A stretch of DNA of 64,000 nucleotides from Pseudothermotoga thermarum DSM 5069 (lineage in GTDB: Bacteria; Thermotogota; Thermotogae; Thermotogales; DSM-5069), in contig NC_015707.1 of NCBI RefSeq assembly GCF_000217815.1, positions 1,166,014 to 1,230,013 on the forward strand. The letters run 5' to 3'. The notes beneath the pieces were generated by a model, which saw nothing but the letters and a program-made list of their open reading frames with translations, was not told the origin of the DNA and ran no database searches. Both the position numbers and the translations under genes were made by a program. Below are positions 52,855 through 62,490 of this stretch, in pieces (within the stretch, counting starts at the first letter, position 1; each line of letters begins with the position of its first letter).

Positions 52855-54915
52855 TTAATCTTCAGTTTTTTCTTCGAACTGAAAAGTCACCTCGTCTCCT
52901 TCCTTTAGTTCTTGAACAAAACTGGCTTTTTGGCCGTTGACCAAAAGTGTATAATTTTTGATCCTTCTTGGGTTGATGTTCAACATTGTCAAAACATCGG
53001 CAACTATTGGCTTGTAGGGTTCAAAAAGAATTTCCATACCTTCTTCCAGTGGAGTTTCCACTGGAACATAGTTGCCGTTAACTACGACAAGGTTGTTTTT
53101 TCTATTCAGAATAATTTCTTCACCGTTTAGTTTTATCTTGATCGGTTTTGAATCTTCTATCACATCTTGAATTTTCACTGGTTCGGTTTGAAAGATCACC
53201 TTGATTTGAGATTCGTCTTCTTTGACTTCAACCAATCTCAACTTGTGTTTCTTAACCTGCTTTTTTTCACCGTTGAGGTAGAATTGAACGACTTGCAAGT
53301 TTTCTTCAAATCTTTTCATCAGTTCGGTGGCATCCATTTTTTCAACTTCCACAATGTCTCCTTCTTGAATTTGATAGTTCAAATCTTCCAAAACCTGTCC
53401 GTTGACGTAAACTTTTGGCGTAACGATGGCAAATTCTTTTCCATCCACGATGGCTACATAGGGTTTTACATATCTTGAAAGCAAAACTTGTTCGTCATCT
53501 TCTGTATTGTTTTTCTCGGTAATTACCACATCTCCCGTTTTAAGCCTTCTATACAGCGGTGTTTCCACTCCGTTCACAAAAACTTTCAACCCTCCTAATT
53601 TTCTCTGCGGTATAGTTATGATTTCGCCGTTGAGCTTGAAAGTTATCGGAGGTTTAAAATCACCGAATATTTCAGATAAATTGAACCCATTTTGAAGCAG
53701 TGCATGCAAAACAGTTTGTCCTTGCCCAATTCTCAAAAGTTTTACTTTTTGTCCATTGATTTCCACCATGTCGTATATACTTCCAGAACCGCTGGCAGCC
53801 ATGTAGGCTATTCCTGAGACGGTAACGTACTCGCTGCCTACAAAACCTTGTTTGTGAGATTTAACCTTTTGAATTTGTTCAACGCTTTTCAGGGAAACTC
53901 GCTCTTCTGGTATTTGCAAACAATTTGCCAGTTCTTTTCTCAAAATGGAAAGTTTTGATCCTCCTCCTACAAGAAAAACAACGCTCGGAGATCCATTGTT
54001 CAACTTTACGATCTTTTCTGCTATTTGTTTTGCGATAACTTCAACGGTTGGCTTGATCACCTTGAAGGCTTCTTCTCTGTCTATTTTTACCTTTTTGTCC
54101 GTGACTGTAACTGTTTCCACACTTTCAAACGAGTCAAGATTCCTTTTGAGTTGTTCCGCAGCTTGGAAGTCCAAAAGGTAGTTTTGTGCAAGGGCTTCGG
54201 TTATCTCGTCACCTGCCATTGGAACCATTTCGTATCCTACGATAAAACCAGCTTTTGAGATTGCGATATCACTTGTACCTGCGCCGATGTCGACAAGCGC
54301 TATGTTCAGTATTCTCAAATCCTCGGGTACGGTTATCTCAAGCGCGGCAATCGGTTCGAGGGTCATAAAAGTTGGTTTCAAGCCAACTTTCTTCAAAGTG
54401 CTTATCATCGCATCCACAACTTGGTTAGGCAGTAAAGCCGCAACTACCTTGACGTAAGCTTTCTTTCCCCTATGACCTACTAAACTTTTCATCCAAAGCC
54501 CATCAAGTTTATATTCAACAGCAGAATATCCAACGCATTGTAGTTCCAAACCATCTTGATCGCTCAAAGGAATTTTTGACAAAGCGAGCAGTTCGAGTTG
54601 TTTAACAAAATCTGAATCGACGAAATCCATCGGAACGTCCATTTCTAACTCGCAGGTAACGGTTTTCAAAAACCTTCCAGCGACTGCGACGGCAACTTCT
54701 TCAAGCTTTACCTCGTTTCTTTCTTCAAGCCTTTTTTTGATCGTAGAAATAACTTTTGCAACACCTTCGATGTTGTGGATTTGTCCATCCAACATGTACC
54801 TATAGGGATGTTCAATTGTTTCAAAATCTAAAACATGGAGAATTTCATCTTCATCCATATAACCGATAATTCCCGTAACCTTTCTTGTACCTATGTCAAG
54901 TGCGAAAACCGTCAA
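52855..54915 (-). CDS. FtsA-like actin-fold protein with C-terminal beta-grasp repeats
   Basis: A 686-aa protein. Residues 1-370 have the actin/FtsA plan: phosphate 1 loop ALDIGTRKVTGIIG, SHS2-like insertion, phosphate 2 loop LVDIGAGTSDIA and adenosine motif VVFLVGGGSKLSIL. After that come several beta-grasp-like units of the type VxVNGxxxxL...L..GDxV; the last, IVADVLTMLNINPRR ... LLVNGQKAS ... LKEGDEVTFQFEE, reads like ThiS/TGS. It lacks the membrane-binding amphipathic helix of true FtsA. Last gene of the division operon, 3 bases after mutS2. It may form filaments in division or pilus assembly; a PilM-like role is also possible. Confidence 0.82.
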   Translation of the reverse strand: MTVFALDIGTRKVTGIIGYMDEDEILHVLDFETIEHPYRYMLDGQIHNIEGVAKVISTIKKRLEERNEVKLEEVAVAVAGRFLKTVTCELEMDVPMDFVDSDFVKQLELLALSKIPLSDQDGLELQCVGYSAVEYKLDGLWMKSLVGHRGKKAYVKVVAALLPNQVVDAMISTLKKVGLKPTFMTLEPIAALEITVPEDLRILNIALVDIGAGTSDIAISKAGFIVGYEMVPMAGDEITEALAQNYLLDFQAAEQLKRNLDSFESVETVTVTDKKVKIDREEAFKVIKPTVEVIAKQIAEKIVKLNNGSPSVVFLVGGGSKLSILRKELANCLQIPEERVSLKSVEQIQKVKSHKQGFVGSEYVTVSGIAYMAASGSGSIYDMVEINGQKVKLLRIGQGQTVLHALLQNGFNLSEIFGDFKPPITFKLNGEIITIPQRKLGGLKVFVNGVETPLYRRLKTGDVVITEKNNTEDDEQVLLSRYVKPYVAIVDGKEFAIVTPKVYVNGQVLEDLNYQIQEGDIVEVEKMDATELMKRFEENLQVVQFYLNGEKKQVKKHKLRLVEVKEDESQIKVIFQTEPVKIQDVIEDSKPIKIKLNGEEIILNRKNNLVVVNGNYVPVETPLEEGMEILFEPYKPIVADVLTMLNINPRRIKNYTLLVNGQKASFVQELKEGDEVTFQFEEKTED

Positions 54916-54918
54916 AAG

Positions 54919-57231
54919 TTACACCTCCACAATCGTGACTCCTGTACCACCTTCAGCCGGCGTTCCAAATCTGTACCTTTTCACCTTGCTGTTTCTTCTG
55001 AGCATATCCCAAATTCCAACTGCAAGTCTTCCGGTGCCTTTCCCGTGGATTATCACACCTGTCCTGAAGTTGGAACGAGCGAGTTTTTCTATGAAATCTT
55101 CAACGATAGGTTCAGCTTCTTCGACGGTTAAACCTCGAACGTCTATCTCGGGCTTGATTATCTCAAAAAGAGCTGGTTGCACTTGTTCAACCTTTTGTTC
55201 TTCTTCTTTTTTGACAACTTTCTCAACGCTTTTAGGATAAGTTTCAAGCTTTATACCCTGAAAATCAATTATCAACTTTTCTCCTCTGATGTCAACAACT
55301 TTTCCAGTTGCTTCACTGTTTTTCAACTTCACATGATCGCCCACAGAAATTTCTTGGTCTTTGTTGGAAAAACTCTCTGTGTGGACTTCAAGATCTTTCA
55401 AAATCCTTGTTTGCTGTTCCAACGTTTTGGAAGCAGTTCTCAAAGTCTCGATATTTTCACTCTTTTGCTTCAAATTGCTTATGGCTTCGTCGATTTGCTT
55501 TTTAAGCTGCCTTATGTACTCATAGGTTTGTCTCAGTTCGTTGTCTATTTCCTCTATCCTTTTTATCTTCAGTTGGTGGTATTTTCTTTCGTATTCCTCT
55601 TTCATTTTTTCCAGTCTCTCTTTTTCCACTTCTACTTCCTCCATTTTCTTTTTCAAAAGCGTTGATTGTTCCTGATAATCCTTCAAGATTTTTTCCATAT
55701 CCATGTAGTCTTTACCCAAAAGCTCCTGGGCCCTTTTTATAATTGATTCATCAAGTCCAAGTTTTCTAGCTATTTCAAAAGCATGCGATGCTCCAGGAAC
55801 GCCAAGTAGTATTCTGTAAGTTGGCGACAACGTTTCGGGATCAAATTCAACGGAAGCACTCACCAATTCTGGATCGTTCGCCGCAAAAACTTTTATTGGT
55901 GTTAGATGCGTTGTGACGATGAATTTTGCCTTCAACTGTTTCAACCTTTCGATCAGCGCAAGTCCCAACGCAGCTCCTTCAAGCGGATCGGTCCCAGAAC
56001 CAAGTTCATCCAAAAGTACCAACGTATTTTCATCTGCGATTTGTAAAGCCAAGACGATGTTTTTTAGATGGGAGGAAAATGTGCTTAAATTTTGTTCGAT
56101 ACTTTGTTCATCTCCGATATCGACGATTATTTTTGAAAAACCGTAAAGCTGAGAATCAGGGCTGCACGGAATGGGAAAACCAGCCATCATCATTGCGCAG
56201 AAAAGCCCAATGGTTTTGAGCGTAACAGTCTTTCCACCCATGTTTGGACCTGTTAAAATCAAGCCACTTTTGTTTTCAGGAAGAACGATATCCACCGGGA
56301 CTACTTTTTCTAGATTTAAAAGCGGATGACGAGCTTTTAAAAGTTTTATCTCCCTGCTTGTGGAAGGATAGATCACAGCTGCTTTGTATTTGTTTGCAAA
56401 CAAAGCCCTCGCATGAATGGAGTCAATTATTCCCACTGTTTCTAAGCTTTTTCTGATAGAATCGATTTTCTGTACCAAAAGGTACGTGAGATTTTTGAGG
56501 ATTCTTTTTATTTCCTGTTCTTCCTGTTCTCGAAGGATTTTCAACTGGTTGTTAAGGGGTACGAATTCCTCAGGCTCAACAAAGTACGTGGCTGCGGATC
56601 CAGACGAATAATGCACTATACCTTTTACCTGACCTTTATAACTTGCTTTAACGGGAAAAACGTATCTCCCATCTCTGATGGCAAAGATGGTATCCTGCAA
56701 GATTGATTTGTTTGAAACCACAAAGTTTTCGGCTTTTCTTTTGATCAAATGAGTTAATTGTTTTATATCTCTTCTGATCTTACTAAGAAGTTCGCTGGCT
56801 TCGTCTTTAACAAATCCGTCTTCGAATATACAGCTTCTGATACTTGTCACAATGTCTTCAAAGGAATCGATTTTAAAAGCCAGTTTTTTTATCAGATCTG
56901 CTTCCTTTATTTGCGAAATTTTTGATTTCAAATTCATCATTGCCACTAAAGCATCGCTACACTTCAGAAGTTCTTTTGCCTCAAGAATTAAGTTTTCCGC
57001 AGCTTTATCAAACAATTGATAAACATCTACCGCTGAAATATCTGTGGGCAATACTTCGTATCCAGCCGTAAGGATCCTTACCATTTCATCAACCAATGCG
57101 AGTTCTTCTTGGCAGTTTTGTTTTGGCTTTAAACTGTCAAGAACTTTTCGACCTATTTGTGTTACAGCGAACGATTTCACAAGCTCTACGACTTTTCCAA
57201 ATTCTATTTTTTCAAGCGTATAAACTTCTAT
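54919..57231 (-). CDS. mutS2: MutS2 endonuclease/ATPase
   Basis: About 770 aa if it begins at the ATA codon at 57231-57229. MutS2 proteins start with a LExIEFGKVVELVxSFAV segment; here that segment is encoded upstream of the first standard start (GTG 57180), it follows GGAGGTGA with 9 bases spacing, and an in-frame TGA closes the frame 5' of it. Walker A is GPNMGGKTVTLK, Walker B LVLLDELGSGTDP, then a coiled coil, a KOW-like segment and the C-terminal Smr nuclease domain (IDVRGLTVEEAE, HGKGTGRL). MutS2 suppresses recombination and can split stalled ribosomes. The mismatch-binding domain of MutS is absent, as expected. Confidence 0.92.
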   Translation of the reverse strand: MEVYTLEKIEFGKVVELVKSFAVTQIGRKVLDSLKPKQNCQEELALVDEMVRILTAGYEVLPTDISAVDVYQLFDKAAENLILEAKELLKCSDALVAMMNLKSKISQIKEADLIKKLAFKIDSFEDIVTSIRSCIFEDGFVKDEASELLSKIRRDIKQLTHLIKRKAENFVVSNKSILQDTIFAIRDGRYVFPVKASYKGQVKGIVHYSSGSAATYFVEPEEFVPLNNQLKILREQEEQEIKRILKNLTYLLVQKIDSIRKSLETVGIIDSIHARALFANKYKAAVIYPSTSREIKLLKARHPLLNLEKVVPVDIVLPENKSGLILTGPNMGGKTVTLKTIGLFCAMMMAGFPIPCSPDSQLYGFSKIIVDIGDEQSIEQNLSTFSSHLKNIVLALQIADENTLVLLDELGSGTDPLEGAALGLALIERLKQLKAKFIVTTHLTPIKVFAANDPELVSASVEFDPETLSPTYRILLGVPGASHAFEIARKLGLDESIIKRAQELLGKDYMDMEKILKDYQEQSTLLKKKMEEVEVEKERLEKMKEEYERKYHQLKIKRIEEIDNELRQTYEYIRQLKKQIDEAISNLKQKSENIETLRTASKTLEQQTRILKDLEVHTESFSNKDQEISVGDHVKLKNSEATGKVVDIRGEKLIIDFQGIKLETYPKSVEKVVKKEEEQKVEQVQPALFEIIKPEIDVRGLTVEEAEPIVEDFIEKLARSNFRTGVIIHGKGTGRLAVGIWDMLRRNSKVKRYRFGTPAEGGTGVTIVEV

Positions 57232-57265
57232 CTCGGGTCACCTCCATATATATTTTGACCAAACT

Positions 57266-58465
57266 TTATTGTAAAACACGGATAAAAGTTTCCAAAGTTT
57301 TTGTTTCCTGCCCAAGTCTTATTTGAGTTACAATTTTGTAAAACCCCGGTTGGTTAAACAGGTAGGCGTTCAATGGGGAGAATTTGAAAATCTCATAATT
57401 TTCGTAAGGTGATAGCCAAAGCCTGACTGATTGCAACCTTGCAAGCAAGGTAGATGGTTCCAAACGAATTACGATTTCATCGAGAGGCAAAAACACATCT
57501 TTATTTGTTTGATTTTGGACAAAAATCGAAAAATTGATCTGATCCTTTGCTGTGATTTCTCTTGGAGCATCGCTGTACAAGCCAACGTTTTTCAAATTTG
57601 TCTCCAAGGAAGAAACACAAAAAACAGGGACAGCTGTTGAAGATATGGATCCATTGACAAAACACTGAAAGTTGAGAAGATATTTTCCAGTTTCTGAAAG
57701 CTTTATTTGTTCTGAATCCAAAATCTTTACATCCCTTCCAATTTCAACTTTTTCAAACCTCAGATTCAGTGGGATTTCTCTCTCAAAAATGGTTATATCT
57801 CCTTTTTTCAAACTGTAGCGCACTTTTTCGACATTTATATCCGCTGTGCGCGCTGTGTTGTTCACTAAATGAGCACTAAAACTCACATCCTCAAAAGGAA
57901 GGTAAAAATCAAGAAGCCCATCCAAAAACACCTGATAATTTTCAATCACCGTAAAAGTTTTCTGAGCTTGGACAAGTTCATCATCTATCTGTACAGTCAC
58001 AACTACTTTGTATTCACCTGCTTCAAGCGCGGTTATTTCTACTTCCCTTTTCAGATCAAAGAGTAATCTGCTTGTAAAAGCTGTTAGTTCTGTCTTAACC
58101 GTGTGTGGATACGAAAAGCTATACACAAGTTTTTCGCCTTTGAAGATTTGGAAATTGAAGTTTTTCACCTCGACAGTTCTTTCTTTGTTGTGGTTGTTGT
58201 ACAAGCGCACTTTTACATCCAGCAAATCTCCGGGAACATACGGTTCCTCAATTTGTATCAAAATTTGGTTGATCGCGGAGTTTCCACTTGGAAGTTGTCC
58301 ATAGTAAAGCCTTAAACCAATGAAAAATATGAACAAAACAAAAAGATTCAACATAAGAAAATAAAGACCCTGCTTTCTTGAACGTCGGGTCTTTTCTTTT
58401 TCTTTATCCAAAAATTCTTTTTCATGCTTTCTCCACTCTTCAGGACTTTTCGAAAAATATCTCAT
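57266..58465 (-). CDS. Membrane-anchored beta-rich protein, unknown
   Basis: A 399-aa protein. A charged cytoplasmic N-terminus (residues 1-32, many Lys/Glu/Arg) precedes one membrane helix (YFLMLNLFVLFIFFIGL). The remaining 345 residues are beta-strand rich and look like three Ig-like or CARDB-like domains (for example LDVKVRLYNNHNKERTVEVKN and ISFSAHLVNN-type strands). It overlaps pilB by 4 bases, so a role in pilus or envelope assembly is likely but unproved. Confidence 0.75.
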   Translation of the reverse strand: MRYFSKSPEEWRKHEKEFLDKEKEKTRRSRKQGLYFLMLNLFVLFIFFIGLRLYYGQLPSGNSAINQILIQIEEPYVPGDLLDVKVRLYNNHNKERTVEVKNFNFQIFKGEKLVYSFSYPHTVKTELTAFTSRLLFDLKREVEITALEAGEYKVVVTVQIDDELVQAQKTFTVIENYQVFLDGLLDFYLPFEDVSFSAHLVNNTARTADINVEKVRYSLKKGDITIFEREIPLNLRFEKVEIGRDVKILDSEQIKLSETGKYLLNFQCFVNGSISSTAVPVFCVSSLETNLKNVGLYSDAPREITAKDQINFSIFVQNQTNKDVFLPLDEIVIRLEPSTLLARLQSVRLWLSPYENYEIFKFSPLNAYLFNQPGFYKIVTQIRLGQETKTLETFIRVLQ

Positions 58466-60156
58466 GGTGCAACGGTTACTCTCAACACCTCTTCAAAAGA
58501 AGTTATTCCTTTCAAAACTTTTTCAAATCCATCGATGAACATCGGTCTCATGCCCTTTCTCAAAGCAAGGTCGTATATCTCTCTTTCTCCTCCTCCTGCA
58601 ACGACAAGTTCCTTGATTTCCCGGTCCATCATCAAAACCTCGGCAACGGCGACTCTGCCTTTGTATCCTGTTCCGCCACATTCTGCGCATCCAGGCCCAG
58701 CAACGTACTCACAAGGTTCCAATTCTGGGAAAACTTGTTTCCACAGTTCAACATAATCTTCTCTCAAATCAACCTTTATCTTGCAACTGTCACAAAGCTT
58801 TCTAACAAGCCTTTGACTTATAACCCCAATGAGTGCCGTGCTTATCATGTGACGATCTATACCCATGTTGACCAGTCTATCGATCGCACCCGCTGCACTG
58901 TTTGTGTGTAAAGTGCTCAAAACAAGATGCCCTGTCAGCGAAGCTTCGATTGCAAGAGCTGCGGTTTCTTTGTCTCTCATCTCCCCAATCATTATTATGT
59001 CTGGATCTTGTCTTAAAAATGATCTCAAAAATCTGGCGAAGGTTAAACCAATTTCTGGATTGACTTGACATTGGGTTACACCATCAATTGTGTATTCTAC
59101 AGGATCCTCAACGGTCATTATGTTAACCGTTATATCCTTCAGCTTGTTTATCATGGCTACCAATGTGGTTGATTTACCACTTCCAGTTGGACCAGTCACC
59201 AAGATTATTCCATGAGGTCTTTCAAGTAGTTTTAAAATGAGATGATAGTTGTGCTCGCTGTAACCTAATTCCTCCAGTTGTCTATATGCACCCGAAACTT
59301 TCAATATTCTCATTGCGACTTTTTCTCCGTAAACAGATGGCATCGTCGATACACGGAAATCATATTGTTCACCCTTGATGTTTATGTAGAATTTTCCATC
59401 CTGCGGTAACCTTTTTTCCGAAATGTCCAAACCGGACATTATTTTTATTCTGGTCACAATCGCCGGGTGTTGATTTTTCGGTATGTCCGTTATCTTTCTC
59501 AAAAGCCCATCTATTCTGTACCTAACACGCACATAGGATCTAAAAGGTTCTATGTGAATGTCACTTGCTTCCATTTCAACTGCTTTTTGAATTATCGTGT
59601 TTACAAGCCTTACGATCGGCGCATCGGCTTCTGCCAAAACTTCTTCCTCGGCTGCTTCTGGCTCAACCTCTATAACCTCGGTAGGTACCTCCTGAGCCAA
59701 TGCCATGGGAGCACCTTGAATGTGCTGAGCGTAGAGGATCGAATATATCTGCGGGGTGACAAGATACACGATGGGATTTTTGCCTGTTACAAATTTTACT
59801 TCGCTCAATATCCTTGGATAGTTATACACGGTATCTGTGACAATTATTAAAGAATCATCCTGCTTGCCAATTGGAATTATCCTCAATTCATCGATCAGCG
59901 CTCTTGGAACAGCTTTTAAAACCTCTACAGGTACTGTTCTAGGTAGATCTTTCAAAACTGGGATACCATACTGTTCACTCAAAGCTTGAGTTATTTGATC
60001 CCAGGTTACGTATCCTTTTTCGACTAAAATTTCACCCAAAGGCTTTTTTGAAGTTTTCTGCTCTTCTAAAGCCTGTTGAAGTTCTTTTTGTGTTATCAAG
60101 CCCTTTTCAAGCAAGATTTCACCAAGACGCTTGAAACGAATTCTATCAGGTGCCAC
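58462..60156 (-). CDS. pilB: Type IV pilus assembly ATPase PilB (GspE family)
   Basis: A 564-aa hexameric motor that extends type IV pili. The N-terminal MshEN/GspE-N domain (RLGEILLEKGLITQKELQQAL) is followed by the Walker A GPTGSGKSTTLVAM, Asp box and Walker B region DPDIIMIGEMRDKETA, His box GHLVLSTLHTN and the tetracysteine zinc site (CDSCKI ... CAECGGTGY). The GTG at 60156 is chosen since GGAGGG lies upstream inside ftsZ; it overlaps the ftsZ stop by 11 bases. Confidence 0.94.
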   Translation of the reverse strand: MAPDRIRFKRLGEILLEKGLITQKELQQALEEQKTSKKPLGEILVEKGYVTWDQITQALSEQYGIPVLKDLPRTVPVEVLKAVPRALIDELRIIPIGKQDDSLIIVTDTVYNYPRILSEVKFVTGKNPIVYLVTPQIYSILYAQHIQGAPMALAQEVPTEVIEVEPEAAEEEVLAEADAPIVRLVNTIIQKAVEMEASDIHIEPFRSYVRVRYRIDGLLRKITDIPKNQHPAIVTRIKIMSGLDISEKRLPQDGKFYINIKGEQYDFRVSTMPSVYGEKVAMRILKVSGAYRQLEELGYSEHNYHLILKLLERPHGIILVTGPTGSGKSTTLVAMINKLKDITVNIMTVEDPVEYTIDGVTQCQVNPEIGLTFARFLRSFLRQDPDIIMIGEMRDKETAALAIEASLTGHLVLSTLHTNSAAGAIDRLVNMGIDRHMISTALIGVISQRLVRKLCDSCKIKVDLREDYVELWKQVFPELEPCEYVAGPGCAECGGTGYKGRVAVAEVLMMDREIKELVVAGGGEREIYDLALRKGMRPMFIDGFEKVLKGITSFEEVLRVTVAP

Positions 60157-61207
60157 CGATTCCCTCCATTCCAAGCCGATAAATTGCTGGAATTTCGCTT
60201 TCTGGGAAAAGTAGGCTTTCTTCTTCGTCAAACTTTGTTGCTATCAAAGTAACTCGCATTTCATCATCCGCAAGTTCTTTGTCGATTATCAGTCCAAACT
60301 TCACGTCGGCATCTTCACTGCAATTTTGACGTATTATAGCCGCCGCCATATGCATTTCTTTGAGTTGGATTGTTGGTGGTGCAGAGACGTTCAATATGAT
60401 TGCTCGGGCATTTTCAACCGGTTTATCCATCAACTTGCTTTCCATCGCTTTCTTTGCAGCCTCAACTGCTCTGTTGGCGCCTTTTCCCATGCCAACGCCC
60501 AACATCGCCGCGCCAGCGTTTCTCATAACTGATTCAACGTCTGCAAAATCCAAGTTTATGTACCCACGCTTTGTGATTAATTCCGATATACCTTTTACTC
60601 CTTGATGTAAAGTTTCATCAGCTTTTAAAAATGCGTTGACGACGGTTACATCGCTTGGAAGCTCCTCAAGTAATTTGTTGTTTGAAATCCTTATCAAAGT
60701 ATCCACAACTTTTCTCAACTTTCTTAAACCCTCGACTGCTACCTTCCAGCGCTCAGGACCTTCGAAATAAAAAGGAGTAGTTATTATCGCCACAGTTAGG
60801 ATTCCCATTTTTCTCGCTATTTCAGCTATTACGGGTGTAGCACCTGTACCGGTTCCCCCACCAAAGCCTGCGGTTATGAAGAGCATATCGGTGTCCTGGA
60901 GCACTTCCTCTATTTTTTGTGCGCTTTCCAAAGCCGCTTCTTCTCCAACTTTTGGATTTCCCCCGGCTCCCAATCCCCTTGTACGCTTTTCGCCTATTTG
61001 GATTACTATGTTGGCTTTGCTTTCTTCCAAGACCTGAACGTCGGTATTAACTGCAATGAAAGTCACATCTTTTATACCCATTTCAACCATTCGGTTTATG
61101 GCGTTGTTACCGGCTCCTCCAACGCCTATGACCTTTATCGTTGGAATTCTTTTTCTGGTAAATCTATCGCCTTCCTGTTGTTTTCCCTTTCCCAGTTCAA
61201 ACGGCAT
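60146..61207 (-). CDS. ftsZ: Cell division protein FtsZ
   Basis: A 353-aa tubulin-like GTPase that forms the division ring. IKVIGVGGAGNNAINRM opens the GTP-binding fold. The tubulin signature is FGGGTGTGATPVIAEIA and the T7 loop is in FGLIIDKELADDEMRV. The ATG at 61207 is preferred: AGGAGG lies 8 bases upstream, while the ATG at 61213 is too close. The C-terminal peptide SEIPAIYRLG fits the FtsA-binding tail. Confidence 0.97.
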   Translation of the reverse strand: MPFELGKGKQQEGDRFTRKRIPTIKVIGVGGAGNNAINRMVEMGIKDVTFIAVNTDVQVLEESKANIVIQIGEKRTRGLGAGGNPKVGEEAALESAQKIEEVLQDTDMLFITAGFGGGTGTGATPVIAEIARKMGILTVAIITTPFYFEGPERWKVAVEGLRKLRKVVDTLIRISNNKLLEELPSDVTVVNAFLKADETLHQGVKGISELITKRGYINLDFADVESVMRNAGAAMLGVGMGKGANRAVEAAKKAMESKLMDKPVENARAIILNVSAPPTIQLKEMHMAAAIIRQNCSEDADVKFGLIIDKELADDEMRVTLIATKFDEEESLLFPESEIPAIYRLGMEGIGGT

Positions 61208-61227
61208 ACACATACCTCCTAGAGGTA

Positions 61228-62490
61228 TTACCAAAGATTTTTAAGGATATCGCTCAACTTTTTAAAGAAACTTTCCGATGCAACTTTTTTCTTTGCCTGC
61301 GGTTTTATTTGATGTCTTGAAATTATCGAAACGAAATTGCCTAAAGCGGCGTTGTACAAAGGCTCATCGATTACCTCGTCAGCATTTTTTATTTGAACGT
61401 TGCTGGATGTGTTGTATGTTCCTATTCGAACTGGGTTTTTGAAAACGTCTATAGCCACGTCCAAAAGCCTTGGTACTTTGGCTCCTCCGCCGGATAGTAT
61501 TATGCCTCCTGGCAAACCTTTCAAGCCAATCTCGGAAAACTTTGAAGTCTCCTCTCTGTAGATTCTTCTAGCTTTTGTCAGAATTTCACGCAACCTAGCG
61601 TGTATTATTCTAGAAAGAAAGTCTTTTGTTGTGGTTTTGGCTGTCATACCATCCAATCCTTTGTACTCGATGGTTTGCTGAACGAAAGAAGTCTCACCAA
61701 AAACGGCACAGCCGTGGGTTTTCAAAAGCCTTTCAGCTTCATCAAGCGACGTGTTGAGAACAAACGAAATATCCTTGATAACATGTTTAATGCCAAGTGG
61801 GATGAATTCGAGTCGTATTGGTACGCCGTGTGAGTAAATCGTCACCGATGTGGAAGAGTATCCAAGGTCGATAACACAAGTTCCCGTTTCCTTTTCTATG
61901 TCAGTTAAGATTCCTTCACATGCACTTATAACTGAAACGGCAAAGTCTGTTTCTGGGGGAAATGTTTCTTCAAGAAAATCTAACACTGAACCGGAAGAAC
62001 GCTCTACAGTAACAAGGTTGAATTCTGCTGCCAAAGAGTTTGCCAACATATCCTGGGGGTTGAAGACGACCTTTGATTTGTCTATTATGTATCGTTTTGC
62101 AAAAATGTGAAGAGGTCTTTCTGTGGTTTGAAATTCATCGAGTATGGCTTCGCGCAATTGTTCAACAGTGGTTTCATCGATCGGCTTTTTTTCGTTTTCG
62201 GATAAAACTACCTCTTTTTCAACGCTTCTAAGATTAAACTTTCCGCAGCTTGTTGATACAACTATTTCGCTTGTTTCAAGTTTGGCGACTTCTTCCACCT
62301 CGGATATCACCTTTTCCAAAACTTCTCTGAAAGAAACAACGTCTTTGGTCTCCCCGTTTTCAATCCCCCTGGTTCTCGCTGTAAAGTTTTTGAGTAATTC
62401 ATATTCTCTTTGTGATGTTTCTCCAATCACCAAACATTTTACGTAGTGGTTACCAACATCGATCAGTACATACTTTTTACTTTTTCTCAC
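61228..62490 (-). CDS. ftsA: Cell division protein FtsA
   Basis: A 420-aa actin-like membrane tether of FtsZ. Motifs are VLIDVGNHYVKCLVIG, the SHS2/1C domain, TCVIDLGYSSTSVTIYS and GIILSGGGAKVP. The C-terminal SFFKKLSDILKNLW is the amphipathic membrane-binding helix. Start GTG 62490 is suggested by GAGGTG six bases upstream; ATG 62496 is the alternative. It precedes ftsZ by 20 bases in the usual order. Confidence 0.94.
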   Translation of the reverse strand: MRKSKKYVLIDVGNHYVKCLVIGETSQREYELLKNFTARTRGIENGETKDVVSFREVLEKVISEVEEVAKLETSEIVVSTSCGKFNLRSVEKEVVLSENEKKPIDETTVEQLREAILDEFQTTERPLHIFAKRYIIDKSKVVFNPQDMLANSLAAEFNLVTVERSSGSVLDFLEETFPPETDFAVSVISACEGILTDIEKETGTCVIDLGYSSTSVTIYSHGVPIRLEFIPLGIKHVIKDISFVLNTSLDEAERLLKTHGCAVFGETSFVQQTIEYKGLDGMTAKTTTKDFLSRIIHARLREILTKARRIYREETSKFSEIGLKGLPGGIILSGGGAKVPRLLDVAIDVFKNPVRIGTYNTSSNVQIKNADEVIDEPLYNAALGNFVSIISRHQIKPQAKKKVASESFFKKLSDILKNLW

